Source: Corynebacterium jeddahense
Lineage (GTDB): Bacteria > Actinomycetota > Actinomycetes > Mycobacteriales > Mycobacteriaceae
NCBI RefSeq assembly: GCF_028609865.1
Contig: NZ_CP063194.1
Location: 1,550,001 to 1,614,000, forward strand
DNA: 64,000 nt
Direction of reading: 5' to 3'
The notes under the pieces were generated by a model, which was not told the origin of the DNA, searched no databases, and saw only the letters and a list, made by a program, of their open reading frames with translations. A program made the position numbers and the translations under genes. Numbering within the stretch: position 1 is the stretch's first letter; every line of letters begins with the position of its first letter. Positions 18,154 to 26,340 of the stretch are shown here, piece by piece.

Positions 18154-21100
18154 TTACTTGCTGCTGCCCACCGAGCTGCCCTCGCCGCCGGTGCAGGCGT
18201 TGAGGATGGACGCGATCGCCACGATGCCGAGCGCAGCCGCGGCGAGCCCACCGGCTGCCATCTGCACCTGCGGGTCAACCTGCGGGAAGAGCTGGGCGGC
18301 CTGCTCCTGGAGCGGGCGGATCGCCTCGGTCAGCTCCGGCGGTAGCGGCAGCTCGATCTGGGTGGCCAAGCCGAGCGGGACCAGCGCCGCGAGCGGGATG
18401 AGCCAGCCGGCGATCGCGGCGACGCACTTGCCGTCGAGCGAAGAGCCCGCGGCCTGCGGCACCGTGGTCACGGACGTCACCGTCGCGGGGCTTGCCGCGG
18501 TGGTGACCGTCGTGGTGGCGCCCGGGGCCGCGTTGTTGGACCCCGTCGACGGTGCGGCCACGATCTTGAGCTGCTCCACGGTGGTCGCGCCATCGAGCGT
18601 GGTGACGATGGTCGCCTCGTACACGCCCGGCTTCTCCACCTTGCCCGCGAGCAGGTGCTTCTCCGCATCGAACTGCAGGCCCGCAGGAAGGTCCTTGACC
18701 TCGATGACGGCACCCTCCGCCGCGGGGACCCGGTAGATCACGCGGGTCTCCCCCGCGACAATGCCGGTGAGCGCCGGGGCGACGCGCTCAGTCGTGGACT
18801 TCGGCGTGACGGTGTTGATAACCGCCGGGGCCGTCGCGGTCTCCGTGACCGGCTTGCCGACCGTGGTCAGCGTCGGGGTGGTGGTCACCGTCTCGGTGCC
18901 GCCCGCAACCGTCTCCGTGACCGGCTCCGCCGTCTTCGTGACAGGCTGGGCGGTCTTGATCTCGGTGATCGTCACCGGCGCAGCGGTGTGCGTCGGCGTC
19001 GTGGTGGCCTTCTCGGTCACCGTCGGCGTCGTGGTGACCTTTTCGGTCACCGTCGCCGTCTCCGTGACCGGCTCCGCCGTCTTCGTGACTGGCAGGGCGG
19101 TCATGGTCTCGGTGATCGTCACCGGCGCAGCGGTGTGCGTCGGCGTCGTGGTGACCTTCTCGGTCACAGTCGGAACTACAGTGACCGTCTTGGCGGTCGC
19201 CGTCTCTGTCACCGTGCTGGCGTCTGCGGTTGCAGTCGGCACCGTCGTCTGCGTCGTCGTCACCGTCGGAGTAGTCGTAACAGCCTTCGCCGTCTCCGTC
19301 GTCACCTCAGTCTTCGCCGCCGCCGTAGACGTCGGCACCGTCGTCTGCGTCGCCGTCACCGTCGGAGTAGTCGTAACAGCCTCCGCCGTCTCCGTCGCCA
19401 CCTCAGTCTTCGCCGCCGCCGTAGACGTCGGCACCGTCGTCTGCGTCGCCGTCACCGTCGGAGTAGTCGTGACAGCCTTCGCCGTCTCCGTCGCCACCGT
19501 CGTCTGCGTCGTCGTCACCGTCGGAGTAGTCGTAACAACCTGCGCCGTCTCCGTCGCCACCTCAGTCTTCGCCACCGCCGTGGTCGTCGGCACCGTCGTC
19601 TGCGTCGCCGTCACCGTCGGAGTAGTCGTGAAGGTCGTGGGCGTCGTAGTGATGGTCAGCGTCTTCGCGGGATCCGTCACCGTGGCTGTCGGTGTGGTCG
19701 TCACAGTCGTCGCCGGAACGACCACGGTCGTAGCCGGAGCAGTGGCGATAGTAGACCCCGAAGTCGTGGTTGCCGGGACGGTTGTCGGCGGCTTGCAGGT
19801 CTGCGTGGTTTCGAACGACGCCGCGCGCATCGACGTCTTTCCATCGCTGAACCCATCGTCCGACCACAGGAAGCGCGTAGCTACTGTCTGCTTACCCGCA
19901 TCGGAGCATTCGCCAAGTTTGGTGTAGGACGCAAACCCTTCGTTCGCGAAGTTCTGCTTCATCCCCTGCGGTCGCTTCTCTGCCCCGCTTACCTCGACAA
20001 ATTTCGACCCGTCGTATTTGAGCGCGATCGATGCACCCTCACACTTTTCGTCGCACACAACCCTGAGCTCTTTGCTCTCGTTGTTGTAGTCGAGCGCCAT
20101 CACCTGTTCGAACGGCGCCTTATAACGATCATGTACCTCGACAAAGGATTCGTCAGAATTCAGTTTCACGAAGAGGACTTCACCCGTAGTTTCAACGCCG
20201 ACCGCGTATGCGTCCAGCTCTGGAATATACGAGATTGCTTCGAGCCCACCGTTGTAGCCGATCAACTGTGTAAACGCGGAAGCCAGATTCCATTCGTGAG
20301 TCGCCTTAATGTCACCACTGGATTTGGTCGGGCGGTCGTACCCAAGCACCGAGGGACGGGAGACCCTCGGCTCGTCGCCGTCGCGCTCGGTGGCCACGTA
20401 GAGCGCACCACCGGGACCGACGGTCACACCCTCCGCATCGGGCGCACCGTTACCGTCCTTGTAGCGCAGCTGCCACTTCCCGTCAACCGAGTATGTTCGA
20501 GAGGCGTCATCGTAGACCAGCTTGTACAACGTGCCCGTCGTGTTGTTCACCACCCAGGCGTTTCCGTCCTCATCGAAGTCGATACCGGAGGTGTCCTCCG
20601 CCCGGAAGTCCGCACCAAGGTCAAGGTCGACGATCTCCTGGGGGTCGAACGGCCACTCTTTTTCCGCCCACACAACCTTTTCAATGTTTGGCCCCCCCGG
20701 AGTCGGCTTTCCGGTGCCGCGGAATTCACCCGTTCCGTCCGGAATGCGTCCAAGCGATTGGATTTGGTGGGACTTCCAATCCGTGTGATCAACTTCGTTT
20801 CCTTTAGCGTCGAAGAGGTGCACCTCGTCCGCGGCACCGAGGCCAAATCCCTTGCCGCCATCGACAGCTAAAGCGTCGACGTAGAACTGTTTGAACTCAC
20901 CGGGTTGAAGCGTGGTGCCTTTCGGGATGACCACCTGGTGCTTGCTTAGCCCGTCGGAGTCGGTGAGCTTCCACCCAGAGATGTCAACGGGCGTATCGCC
21001 CATGTTGTAGAGCTCCACCCAGTCGTCGATGACGTCTTTCGTCGCCACCTCGTTGATAACGACGTTTCCGCTCTTCGACGAGGGCTGCGTGGTGGCGGGT

Positions 21101-22071
21101 CCGGAGGTGTTTGGCTTTGCGACGTTGTACTCGCCGCGGGAGGACTTGGTGAGCGTACCGAATTCACCCGTGCCATCGGGATTTCTCCCCCAGGGATCGG
21201 CGTGCGTTCCAGCAGGCCACGAGGTGATGTCTACAAGGAGACCGTTTGAGTTGAACAGTCTGACCGAGTCTCCCTTGCCAAGCCCGAACCCCTTGCCGCC
21301 TCCCGGGACGTTCGTCCCCTGAGTCTCAAAGGTGAATATGCCGCCGGGTTCGATGGTGGTTCCGGCGGGGAACTCGATCACCTCGCTCGTGTCGTCGTTG
21401 TCAAGAACGCGCCAGCCTGAAATGTCCACGGCTTTGTCGCTCGTATTGATGAGCTCCACCCAGTCTTGGGGTTTACCCTGAGAATTAACCTCGTTGATCT
21501 TGACCACCGAGTCAGCGGCGACCTTGGTGCCTTTCTTCAGCTCGCCGTAATTCGAACCACCGAGTGTTGTCCGAGGTGCAGCGACCATCTCGCCTGTCAT
21601 GTCCGGGATGCGCGACCATGATGTATCCACATTGCCGTACACGGGGTCCGACGTCCAACTCTGGAAGTCAATGCGCTTCCCCGACGCATTCTTCAACTCG
21701 AGACTGTCGTTGCCATCGAGACCGAACCCTGCACTGCCGTCCGGCGCGATGCCGCCCTCTTTGGAGTCCGGGTAAAACACGAAGTATCCGCCGGCCGGAA
21801 TGATCGTCCCCGCCGGAAACACGATCGGCTTATTGCCCTTGCCGTCGTCACTGTCGAAAATCGTCCAGCCGGCGATGTCGATGTCCTGCGCCCCTTTATT
21901 GGCGAGTTCGATCGCATCGCGGCCCTGCGTGGTGACCTCGTTAATGACAATGTCACTGTCAGCTGCAAAAGTGGCCGGCGCACACGCAAACCCCATACCG
22001 AGACTGGTAACAGCGAGTGTCGCCAGCACTACCCCGCGTCGGCGCGAAAACCCTGAGTTCATACTCAACAC
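18154..22071 (-). CDS. Large surface protein with three lamin-tail domains and Thr-rich repeat stalk
   Basis: The protein has about 1305 residues. A signal peptide (cut near FAADSD, residue 37) is followed by three lamin-tail domains at about 40-165, 185-305 and 325-450. Each has IVINEV / VVKINEV / VVINEV, a GWxxxDxD core and a GFGLGxxDSV strand. A beta-propeller-like domain (SGIDFDEDGNAWVVNN, EGVTVGPGGALYVATERDGD) spans about 470-760. A Thr/Val-rich stalk runs over 765-1120 with 32-residue repeats, then an Ig-like module and a C-terminal hydrophobic helix (LGIVAIASILNAC). No LPXTG motif. Secreted, wall- or membrane-anchored; an extracellular phosphatase/nuclease or adhesin role is possible. 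GTG 22071, TTG 22068 and ATG 22062 are all possible starts; AAGGA lies at about 22076. Confidence 0.85.
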   Translation of the reverse strand: MLSMNSGFSRRRGVVLATLAVTSLGMGFACAPATFAADSDIVINEVTTQGRDAIELANKGAQDIDIAGWTIFDSDDGKGNKPIVFPAGTIIPAGGYFVFYPDSKEGGIAPDGSAGFGLDGNDSLELKNASGKRIDFQSWTSDPVYGNVDTSWSRIPDMTGEMVAAPRTTLGGSNYGELKKGTKVAADSVVKINEVNSQGKPQDWVELINTSDKAVDISGWRVLDNDDTSEVIEFPAGTTIEPGGIFTFETQGTNVPGGGKGFGLGKGDSVRLFNSNGLLVDITSWPAGTHADPWGRNPDGTGEFGTLTKSSRGEYNVAKPNTSGPATTQPSSKSGNVVINEVATKDVIDDWVELYNMGDTPVDISGWKLTDSDGLSKHQVVIPKGTTLQPGEFKQFYVDALAVDGGKGFGLGAADEVHLFDAKGNEVDHTDWKSHQIQSLGRIPDGTGEFRGTGKPTPGGPNIEKVVWAEKEWPFDPQEIVDLDLGADFRAEDTSGIDFDEDGNAWVVNNTTGTLYKLVYDDASRTYSVDGKWQLRYKDGNGAPDAEGVTVGPGGALYVATERDGDEPRVSRPSVLGYDRPTKSSGDIKATHEWNLASAFTQLIGYNGGLEAISYIPELDAYAVGVETTGEVLFVKLNSDESFVEVHDRYKAPFEQVMALDYNNESKELRVVCDEKCEGASIALKYDGSKFVEVSGAEKRPQGMKQNFANEGFASYTKLGECSDAGKQTVATRFLWSDDGFSDGKTSMRAASFETTQTCKPPTTVPATTTSGSTIATAPATTVVVPATTVTTTPTATVTDPAKTLTITTTPTTFTTTPTVTATQTTVPTTTAVAKTEVATETAQVVTTTPTVTTTQTTVATETAKAVTTTPTVTATQTTVPTSTAAAKTEVATETAEAVTTTPTVTATQTTVPTSTAAAKTEVTTETAKAVTTTPTVTTTQTTVPTATADASTVTETATAKTVTVVPTVTEKVTTTPTHTAAPVTITETMTALPVTKTAEPVTETATVTEKVTTTPTVTEKATTTPTHTAAPVTITEIKTAQPVTKTAEPVTETVAGGTETVTTTPTLTTVGKPVTETATAPAVINTVTPKSTTERVAPALTGIVAGETRVIYRVPAAEGAVIEVKDLPAGLQFDAEKHLLAGKVEKPGVYEATIVTTLDGATTVEQLKIVAAPSTGSNNAAPGATTTVTTAASPATVTSVTTVPQAAGSSLDGKCVAAIAGWLIPLAALVPLGLATQIELPLPPELTEAIRPLQEQAAQLFPQVDPQVQMAAGGLAAAALGIVAIASILNACTGGEGSSVGSSK
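18905..19175 (-). repeat. Duplicated stalk segment in the surface-protein gene
   Basis: Two near-identical stretches (about 18914-19015 and 19067-19165) encode VTETATVTEKVTTTPT and TKTAEPVTET modules. Both contain GTGACCGGCTCCGCCGTC and GCGGTGTGCGTCGGCG. They appear to be a recent in-frame duplication. Confidence 0.7.
19235..19640 (-). repeat. 96-bp tandem repeat encoding Thr-rich stalk
   Basis: The sequence GTCGGCACCGTCGTCTGCGTC recurs at 19235, 19331, 19427 and 19586. The first three steps are 96 bases (32 codons); the last step is 159 bases because one unit is shortened to 63 bases. Encoded units read TTTPTVTATQTTVPT followed by an Ala/Lys/Glu part. All changes keep the frame. Confidence 0.85.
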
Positions 22072-22174
22072 AAATCCTTACAAGATCGGAACTTGAACGA
22101 ACTCATAGAAAGTACGATCTACAGATTTCCCCAAGAAAAACCACAGGTGAAATCTAGGTTAAAAATTGCATGAA

Positions 22175-22202
22175 AAACGCCCCAGATTTCACTGGGGCGT
22201 TT
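22175..22202 (-). terminator. Rho-independent terminator after pspA
   Basis: Arms AAACGCCCCAG and CTGGGGCGTTT flank the loop ATTTCA. On the minus strand the hairpin is followed by TTTTT, 13 bases after the pspA stop codon. Confidence 0.85.
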
Positions 22203-22215
22203 ATGAAGAGGCGCC

Positions 22216-23076
22216 TTACTCCCCGCGCAACTCGCGCATGCGCTGTGCGACGGCGTCGTCGTTCACCTCGCCGCCGACCGGGCGGGACGCCCCGCCCTGC
22301 TCGAAGCCACCCTGAGCAGCGCCACCCTGCTCAATCGCCGGCTTCTGGCCGGAGGTCAGCTCGCCCGCCATCTCGGCGCGAAGTTGCTCGAGGCGACCGT
22401 GGCCGGCCATTTGGATGCCCGCCTGCTCGACCTCGGCCATGCGGCCTTGGATGGAGTTTTCCGTCAGCTCGGCGGCGCCGAGTGCGTTGGCGTAGCGGCG
22501 CTCGATCTTGTCGCGCACCTGATCCAGGTTCGGGCCCTGGGAGGTGATGGCGTTCATCGACTGCATGGTCTCGTTGACCTTTTCCTGCATCTTGGCCTGC
22601 TCCAGCTGGGACAGCAGCTTGGAGCGCTCCGCCACCTGCTGCTGCAGGTGCGCCGCGTTGCGCTCGACGGCCTGCTTGGCCTGCGCGGCCTGCTGCAGCG
22701 CCTGGTCGTGCAGCTGCTTCGTGTCCTCGACGCCCTGCTCGGCGGTGACCAGCTGCGCGGCAAACGCCTCGGCGGCGTTCTCGTACTCCTGCGCCTTCTG
22801 TGCGTTGCCCTCCGCGCGGGCCTTGTCGGCGAGCTGGAGCGCCTGCTTCGCGTTCGCCTGCAGCTTCTCCACTTCCTCCAGACGGCGGTTCAGCTGCATC
22901 TCCAGCTGGCGCTGGTTGCCAATCACGGCCGCAGCCTGCTGGGACAGGGCCTGGTGCTGACGCTGCGCGTCGTTAATCGCCTGCTCAATCTGGACCTTGG
23001 GGTCGGCGTTCTCCTCGATCTTGTTGTCGAAGAGGGCCATGAGGTAGTCCCAGAACTTCTTGAACGGATTCGCCAT
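22216..23076 (-). CDS. pspA: PspA/IM30 family envelope-stress protein
   Basis: PspA-family proteins coat stressed cytoplasmic membranes as ESCRT-III-like assemblies. The 286-residue protein is almost entirely coiled coil from residue 25 to 220, starting [26 protein letters not shown], the usual amphipathic N-terminal helix. A Gly/Gln-rich tail ([17 protein letters not shown]) follows. It lies downstream of clgR with 69 bases between, as in mycobacteria where ClgR activates pspA. A strong terminator follows. Confidence 0.92.
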   Translation of the reverse strand: MANPFKKFWDYLMALFDNKIEENADPKVQIEQAINDAQRQHQALSQQAAAVIGNQRQLEMQLNRRLEEVEKLQANAKQALQLADKARAEGNAQKAQEYENAAEAFAAQLVTAEQGVEDTKQLHDQALQQAAQAKQAVERNAAHLQQQVAERSKLLSQLEQAKMQEKVNETMQSMNAITSQGPNLDQVRDKIERRYANALGAAELTENSIQGRMAEVEQAGIQMAGHGRLEQLRAEMAGELTSGQKPAIEQGGAAQGGFEQGGASRPVGGEVNDDAVAQRMRELRGE

Positions 23077-23145
23077 GGTTACAACCGTGACCTTTCATCT
23101 AAGCGGTTTTGTCAAACGACAACCACTGTAGTCACGAACCGCGCG

Positions 23146-23532
23146 CTACGCTTCCGCCGCGGCCGGGGTGGTGCGGGCGAGCTCTTCCGTGAAGGAGTGC
23201 ATCGACATGTTCGCCACAGCTTCCAGCAACACCTCCGAGACGGTGGTGTCCAGCGCCTCGCACAGCGACGCCAGCAGCTCCGAGGAGACCTCTTTGCGGC
23301 CGCGCTCGAGTTCGGAGATGTAGCCGGAAGAGACTCGCGCCTCCTTCGCCAGCTCGCGCAGCGTCACGCCCTTATCGGCGCGGAAGGCGCGCAGCGACAT
23401 GCCGAGTGCCTCGCGGAACAGCGGCTCGCGCGACGGCGCAGCGGGCGCAGCGGGCGCAGCGGGCGCAGGCTGAGCGGCAGGCGCGGCGGGTAGGTCTACC
23501 GGGGTCTGGTACAGCAGTGTCGTTGTGGTCAT
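23146..23532 (-). CDS. clgR: ClgR-type transcriptional activator with Pro/Ala-rich N-terminus
   Basis: ClgR activates clp protease, pspA and other proteostasis genes in actinobacteria. The 128-residue protein has a Cro/CI helix-turn-helix at about 42-100 (VTLRELAKEARVSSGYISEL, ERGRKEVSSELLASLCEALD) closely matching ClgR. Residues 15-34 are a Pro/Ala-rich run absent from shorter ClgR proteins. The ATG at 23532 has GGAGA upstream. ClgR is normally degraded by ClpP through C-terminal Ala residues, and this one ends AAAEA, compatible with that. Confidence 0.87.
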   Translation of the reverse strand: MTTTTLLYQTPVDLPAAPAAQPAPAAPAAPAAPSREPLFREALGMSLRAFRADKGVTLRELAKEARVSSGYISELERGRKEVSSELLASLCEALDTTVSEVLLEAVANMSMHSFTEELARTTPAAAEA

Positions 23533-23555
23533 CAGAGTCTCCAACGAGTAAACGC

Positions 23556-24095
23556 CTAGTTTTGTTCCCGCACGCCGGAAAGTGCTCCGCGCAGGGCGGC
23601 CTCGACGGCGAGTCGGCGCACTTCGTTGCGCTCCCCCGCGAGTACGCGCACCGGCACGGCGGCACCCTCGCGCAGCGCGAAGCGGCTGCAGGAGGCGTCG
23701 AGCAGCTCGGCCGCCTGCGAGGACGCTGTCCACTTCGGCCCGGCGAGCCCGATCCACACCGTGCCGGCCGGCACGCCGTCCTGCGCGTCAGGCCCGGCGA
23801 CGCCGGTGAGCGAGACCGCCCAGTCCGACCCGCACGCACGACGCGCCCCGCGCGCCATCTCGCGAGCCACCGCGGCGGAGACCACCGTCTCGCGCTCAAT
23901 GGTCTCCGCCGGGACGCCGGCCAGCGCGGTCTTGAGCTCCGGCGAGTACGTCACCAGCCCGCCGACGAGCACATCGGACGCGCCCGGCACCTCCGCGAGC
24001 GTCGCCGCGGCGAGGCCGGCGGTGAGGGACTCGCAGAAGGCGATGGTTTGGCGGCGGACACGGAGCTCGTCAATAAGCAACTGCGCTGTGGTCAC
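23556..24095 (-). CDS. cinA: CinA C-terminal domain protein, nicotinamide-nucleotide amidase
   Basis: The 179-residue protein is the stand-alone CinA C-terminal (PncC) domain, which deamidates nicotinamide mononucleotide to nicotinate mononucleotide in NAD recycling. Signatures are FCESLTAGLAAATLAEVPGAS, GGLVTYSPELK and the SLTGVAGPDAQDGVPAGTVWIG loop. The GTG start at 24095 overlaps the pgsA stop in GTGA. clgR follows 23 bases downstream, the conserved pgsA-cinA-clgR order. Confidence 0.93.
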   Translation of the reverse strand: MTTAQLLIDELRVRRQTIAFCESLTAGLAAATLAEVPGASDVLVGGLVTYSPELKTALAGVPAETIERETVVSAAVAREMARGARRACGSDWAVSLTGVAGPDAQDGVPAGTVWIGLAGPKWTASSQAAELLDASCSRFALREGAAVPVRVLAGERNEVRRLAVEAALRGALSGVREQN

Positions 24096-24646
24096 TGATT
24101 CACCTTCCTCGCGTCGATGAGGTACTGCACGCCCGTGACCACGGTGACCGCGGCCGCGACGAGCATGACTACGTACGTCGGCGTGTCCATCCAGCCGGGC
24201 AGCGGGCAGAGGTACAGCCCCACCGCGAGGGTCTGCAGCGCGGTCTTGAGCTTGCCGCCTTTCGACGCCGGAACGACCTGCCCGCGGCGCAGCATGGCGA
24301 AGCGCCACACGGTGATGCCGAGCTCGCGGATGACGATGACCACCGTCACCCACACCGGCAGCGTGCTCGCGATGTTCAGCGTCACCAGCGCGGTGATCAT
24401 GAGCGCCTTGTCGGCGATCGGGTCGGCGATTTTGCCGAAGTCGGTGACCAGGCCGCGTGCCCGGGCGATGTCGCCGTCGAGCTTGTCCGTGATCATGAGG
24501 GCGACGAAGAGGCCGAACGCCCACCACCAGCGCTGCGAGAGCACCAACCACGCGAAGACGGGGATGAACAGAATCCGCAGCGACGTTAAGACGTTCGGCA
24601 GATTCCAATTCGACGGTGCTTGGGCGTTGGTCACGCGCTCCACCAT
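24092..24646 (-). CDS. pgsA: CDP-diacylglycerol-glycerol-3-phosphate phosphatidyltransferase
   Basis: PgsA makes phosphatidylglycerophosphate, the precursor of phosphatidylglycerol and cardiolipin. The CDP-alcohol phosphatidyltransferase motif D-x2-DG-x2-AR-x8-G-x3-D-x3-D is present in DKLDGDIARARG followed by DFGKIADPIADK. The 184-residue protein has about five membrane helices. The ATG at 24646 follows GGAGGG; upstream in-frame residues belong to the divergent promoter region. Confidence 0.93.
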   Translation of the reverse strand: MVERVTNAQAPSNWNLPNVLTSLRILFIPVFAWLVLSQRWWWAFGLFVALMITDKLDGDIARARGLVTDFGKIADPIADKALMITALVTLNIASTLPVWVTVVIVIRELGITVWRFAMLRRGQVVPASKGGKLKTALQTLAVGLYLCPLPGWMDTPTYVVMLVAAAVTVVTGVQYLIDARKVNQ

Positions 24647-24680
24647 ACCCACCCTCCCGCTTCCTCTTAGACTGCCCACC

Positions 24681-24965
24681 ATGAAGTATTTCGCAGCCAC
24701 GTATACGTACGGGGAGCCTTCGCTTGTCGACGCGACCCGCCCCGCCCACCGCGAATTCATCGCCGGCCAGCTGGCCCTGGGGCGCATCGTCGGGTCCGGC
24801 CCGTACGTCGGCACAGAGCAGGCGCTGATTATCCTGCAGCTGCCCGACACCGCCACCGAGGCCGACGCCGCGGACGTGCTCGACCAGGACCCCTACTCCG
24901 TGGCCGGGGCGCTCGCCGCGCGGGACATCCGCGAGTGGAACCCGGTGTCCAACATCTTCAGCTAG
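24681..24965 (+). CDS. YciI-like protein
   Basis: A 94-residue ferredoxin-fold-like protein of the YciI family, with AATYTYG at the N-terminus, RPAHREFIAGQLALGRIVGSGPY and the D-P-Y-x-x-A motif (DQDPYSVAGAL) containing the conserved His-Asp type residues. Biochemical role unclear in the family. It is divergent from pgsA (34-base gap) and convergent with terC, ending 15 bases from its stop. Confidence 0.88.
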   Translation: MKYFAATYTYGEPSLVDATRPAHREFIAGQLALGRIVGSGPYVGTEQALIILQLPDTATEADAADVLDQDPYSVAGALAARDIREWNPVSNIFS

Positions 24966-24980
24966 GCGCTGTTTTAGGCG

Positions 24981-26156
24981 CTACGCCTTTCGCCCGCCGC
25001 GCGGCACGTCGAGGTGCGTCGTGCCGCGCGAGCCGTCCGCCGTGTGGTCACCCTTGCCGGACGTGGCCGGGTCGTCGATCCACTCGATGTGGTGGCCGTG
25101 GCGGTCCACCTTGCGACGGTTGCCGTGGTCGTCGTAGTCCACGTGGTACTTCTTCTCGTCGGCTTCTTTCCGCCCCGCGTTCACGTCCGCGCGGTCCTTT
25201 GCCAGGGACGCGAGCGCGGTCACCGCGAGCACACCAACGATCACGAGCAGGGACGTCACGGTGCCCACCTCCGGGACGTCGAAACCCTCGCCACCGTTGA
25301 TGAACGGGAGGCTGTTTTCGTGCAGCGCGTGGAGCAGCAGCTTCACGCCGATGAAGCCGAGGACGACCGCGAGACCGTACGGCAGGTACACAAGCCGGTC
25401 GAGCAGCCCGTTGAGCAGGAAGAAGAGCTGGCGCAGGCCGAGCAGCGCGAACGCGTTCGCGGTGAACACGAGGAACGATTCCTGCGTGATGCCGTAGATG
25501 GCCGGGATGGAGTCGAACGCGAACATCACGTCGATGAAGCCGATGGACAGCAGCGCCACGAACAGCGGGGTGACCGCCTTCTTGCCACCCTCCGTTGTCG
25601 AGACCAGGCTGTCGCCGTGGTACGACTTCGTCACCGGGATGACCCGGCGCAGCGTCTTCACCACAAACATGTCGTTCGGGTCGTCCGCCTCCGCGTCGGT
25701 CACCTCGTCGACCACCAGCTTGATCGCGGTGTAGATGAGGAACGCGGCGAAGAGGTAGAACACGTCCGACCACGCCTCGATGATCACCGCGCCGAGCAAG
25801 ATGAACACCAGACGGCAGATCAGCGCGATGACGATGCCGATGAGCAGCACCTTCTGCTGGTACGCCCGGGGGATCTTGAACGCCCCCATGATCAGCGCGA
25901 ACACGAAGAGGTTGTCAACGCTCAGCGACAGCTCGGTGATGTAGCCGGTGAAGAACTGCACGGCGTGGTCGCCGTCCCACAGCGCCCATACGACGCCGCC
26001 GAACAGCGCCGCCATCGCCGCGTAGAACAGCGCCCACCCGCCGGCCTCCTTCATCGTCGGCTCGTGCGGCGTGCGCACGTGCGAGACGAAGTCGAAGACG
26101 AAGAATCCCAGGATCACCACCGAGGTGATCAGCCATACGTACAGGGGCACATGCAT
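24981..26156 (-). CDS. TerC family membrane protein, probable Mn2+ exporter
   Basis: The 391-residue protein has about nine hydrophobic segments and the TerC signature residues: ELSLSVDNLFVFALI and FIDVMFAFDSIPAIYGITQE, with acidic residues inside membranes. TerC relatives export Mn2+ or load exported metalloenzymes. The C-terminal tail after about residue 325 is hydrophilic and His/Asp/Lys-rich (HVDYDDHGNRRKVDRHGHH), a possible metal-binding tail. A yybP-ykoY riboswitch directly precedes the ATG, matching a manganese role. Confidence 0.93.
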   Translation of the reverse strand: MHVPLYVWLITSVVILGFFVFDFVSHVRTPHEPTMKEAGGWALFYAAMAALFGGVVWALWDGDHAVQFFTGYITELSLSVDNLFVFALIMGAFKIPRAYQQKVLLIGIVIALICRLVFILLGAVIIEAWSDVFYLFAAFLIYTAIKLVVDEVTDAEADDPNDMFVVKTLRRVIPVTKSYHGDSLVSTTEGGKKAVTPLFVALLSIGFIDVMFAFDSIPAIYGITQESFLVFTANAFALLGLRQLFFLLNGLLDRLVYLPYGLAVVLGFIGVKLLLHALHENSLPFINGGEGFDVPEVGTVTSLLVIVGVLAVTALASLAKDRADVNAGRKEADEKKYHVDYDDHGNRRKVDRHGHHIEWIDDPATSGKGDHTADGSRGTTHLDVPRGGRKA

Positions 26157-26160
26157 ATGT

Positions 26161-26300
26161 AAAACCTCCGGTCAGAGTTACAGAGACGACCGGAGGTCTC
26201 CCCCACCGCGTGGGCTGTCCGGACCGGGGCCATTGCGTATCGACGGCTCCGTGCTGACGGTCCTGGACACTTCCGGGGTACTCCCCTCCAAGCGTGTTTC
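26161..26300 (-). ncRNA. yybP-ykoY manganese riboswitch upstream of terC
   Basis: Read on the minus strand, the leader holds the aptamer landmarks: GGGGAGUA in loop L1 (about 26279-26288) and GGGAGACC in loop L3 (about 26196-26206), with GC-rich stems between. The 3' end (CCTCCGGTC ... GACCGGAGG, 26164-26204) can form a competing hairpin just before the start codon, a plausible expression platform. yybP-ykoY elements bind Mn2+ and commonly precede TerC genes. Edges are approximate. Confidence 0.85.
26233..26245 (-). repeat. Dispersed motif copy TTGCGTATCGACG inside riboswitch
   Basis: An exact copy of the dispersed 13-mer (TTGCGTATCGACG variant) lies in the middle of the terC leader. Confidence 0.6.
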
Positions 26301-26340
26301 ACCCTACACGATTCGGGCGGCCCCGCCCCGCCGACGCCCC

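Noticed and set aside
19235..19640. CRISPR-like regular repeats
   Set aside because: Period is a multiple of three, no spacers of constant length, and the repeats encode a Thr-rich protein stalk; no cas genes.
18655..20871. A 738-codon Arg/Leu-rich plus-strand frame opposite the surface protein
   Set aside because: It arises from the repeat DNA read antisense; periodic RRHRRLRRR peptide is meaningless.
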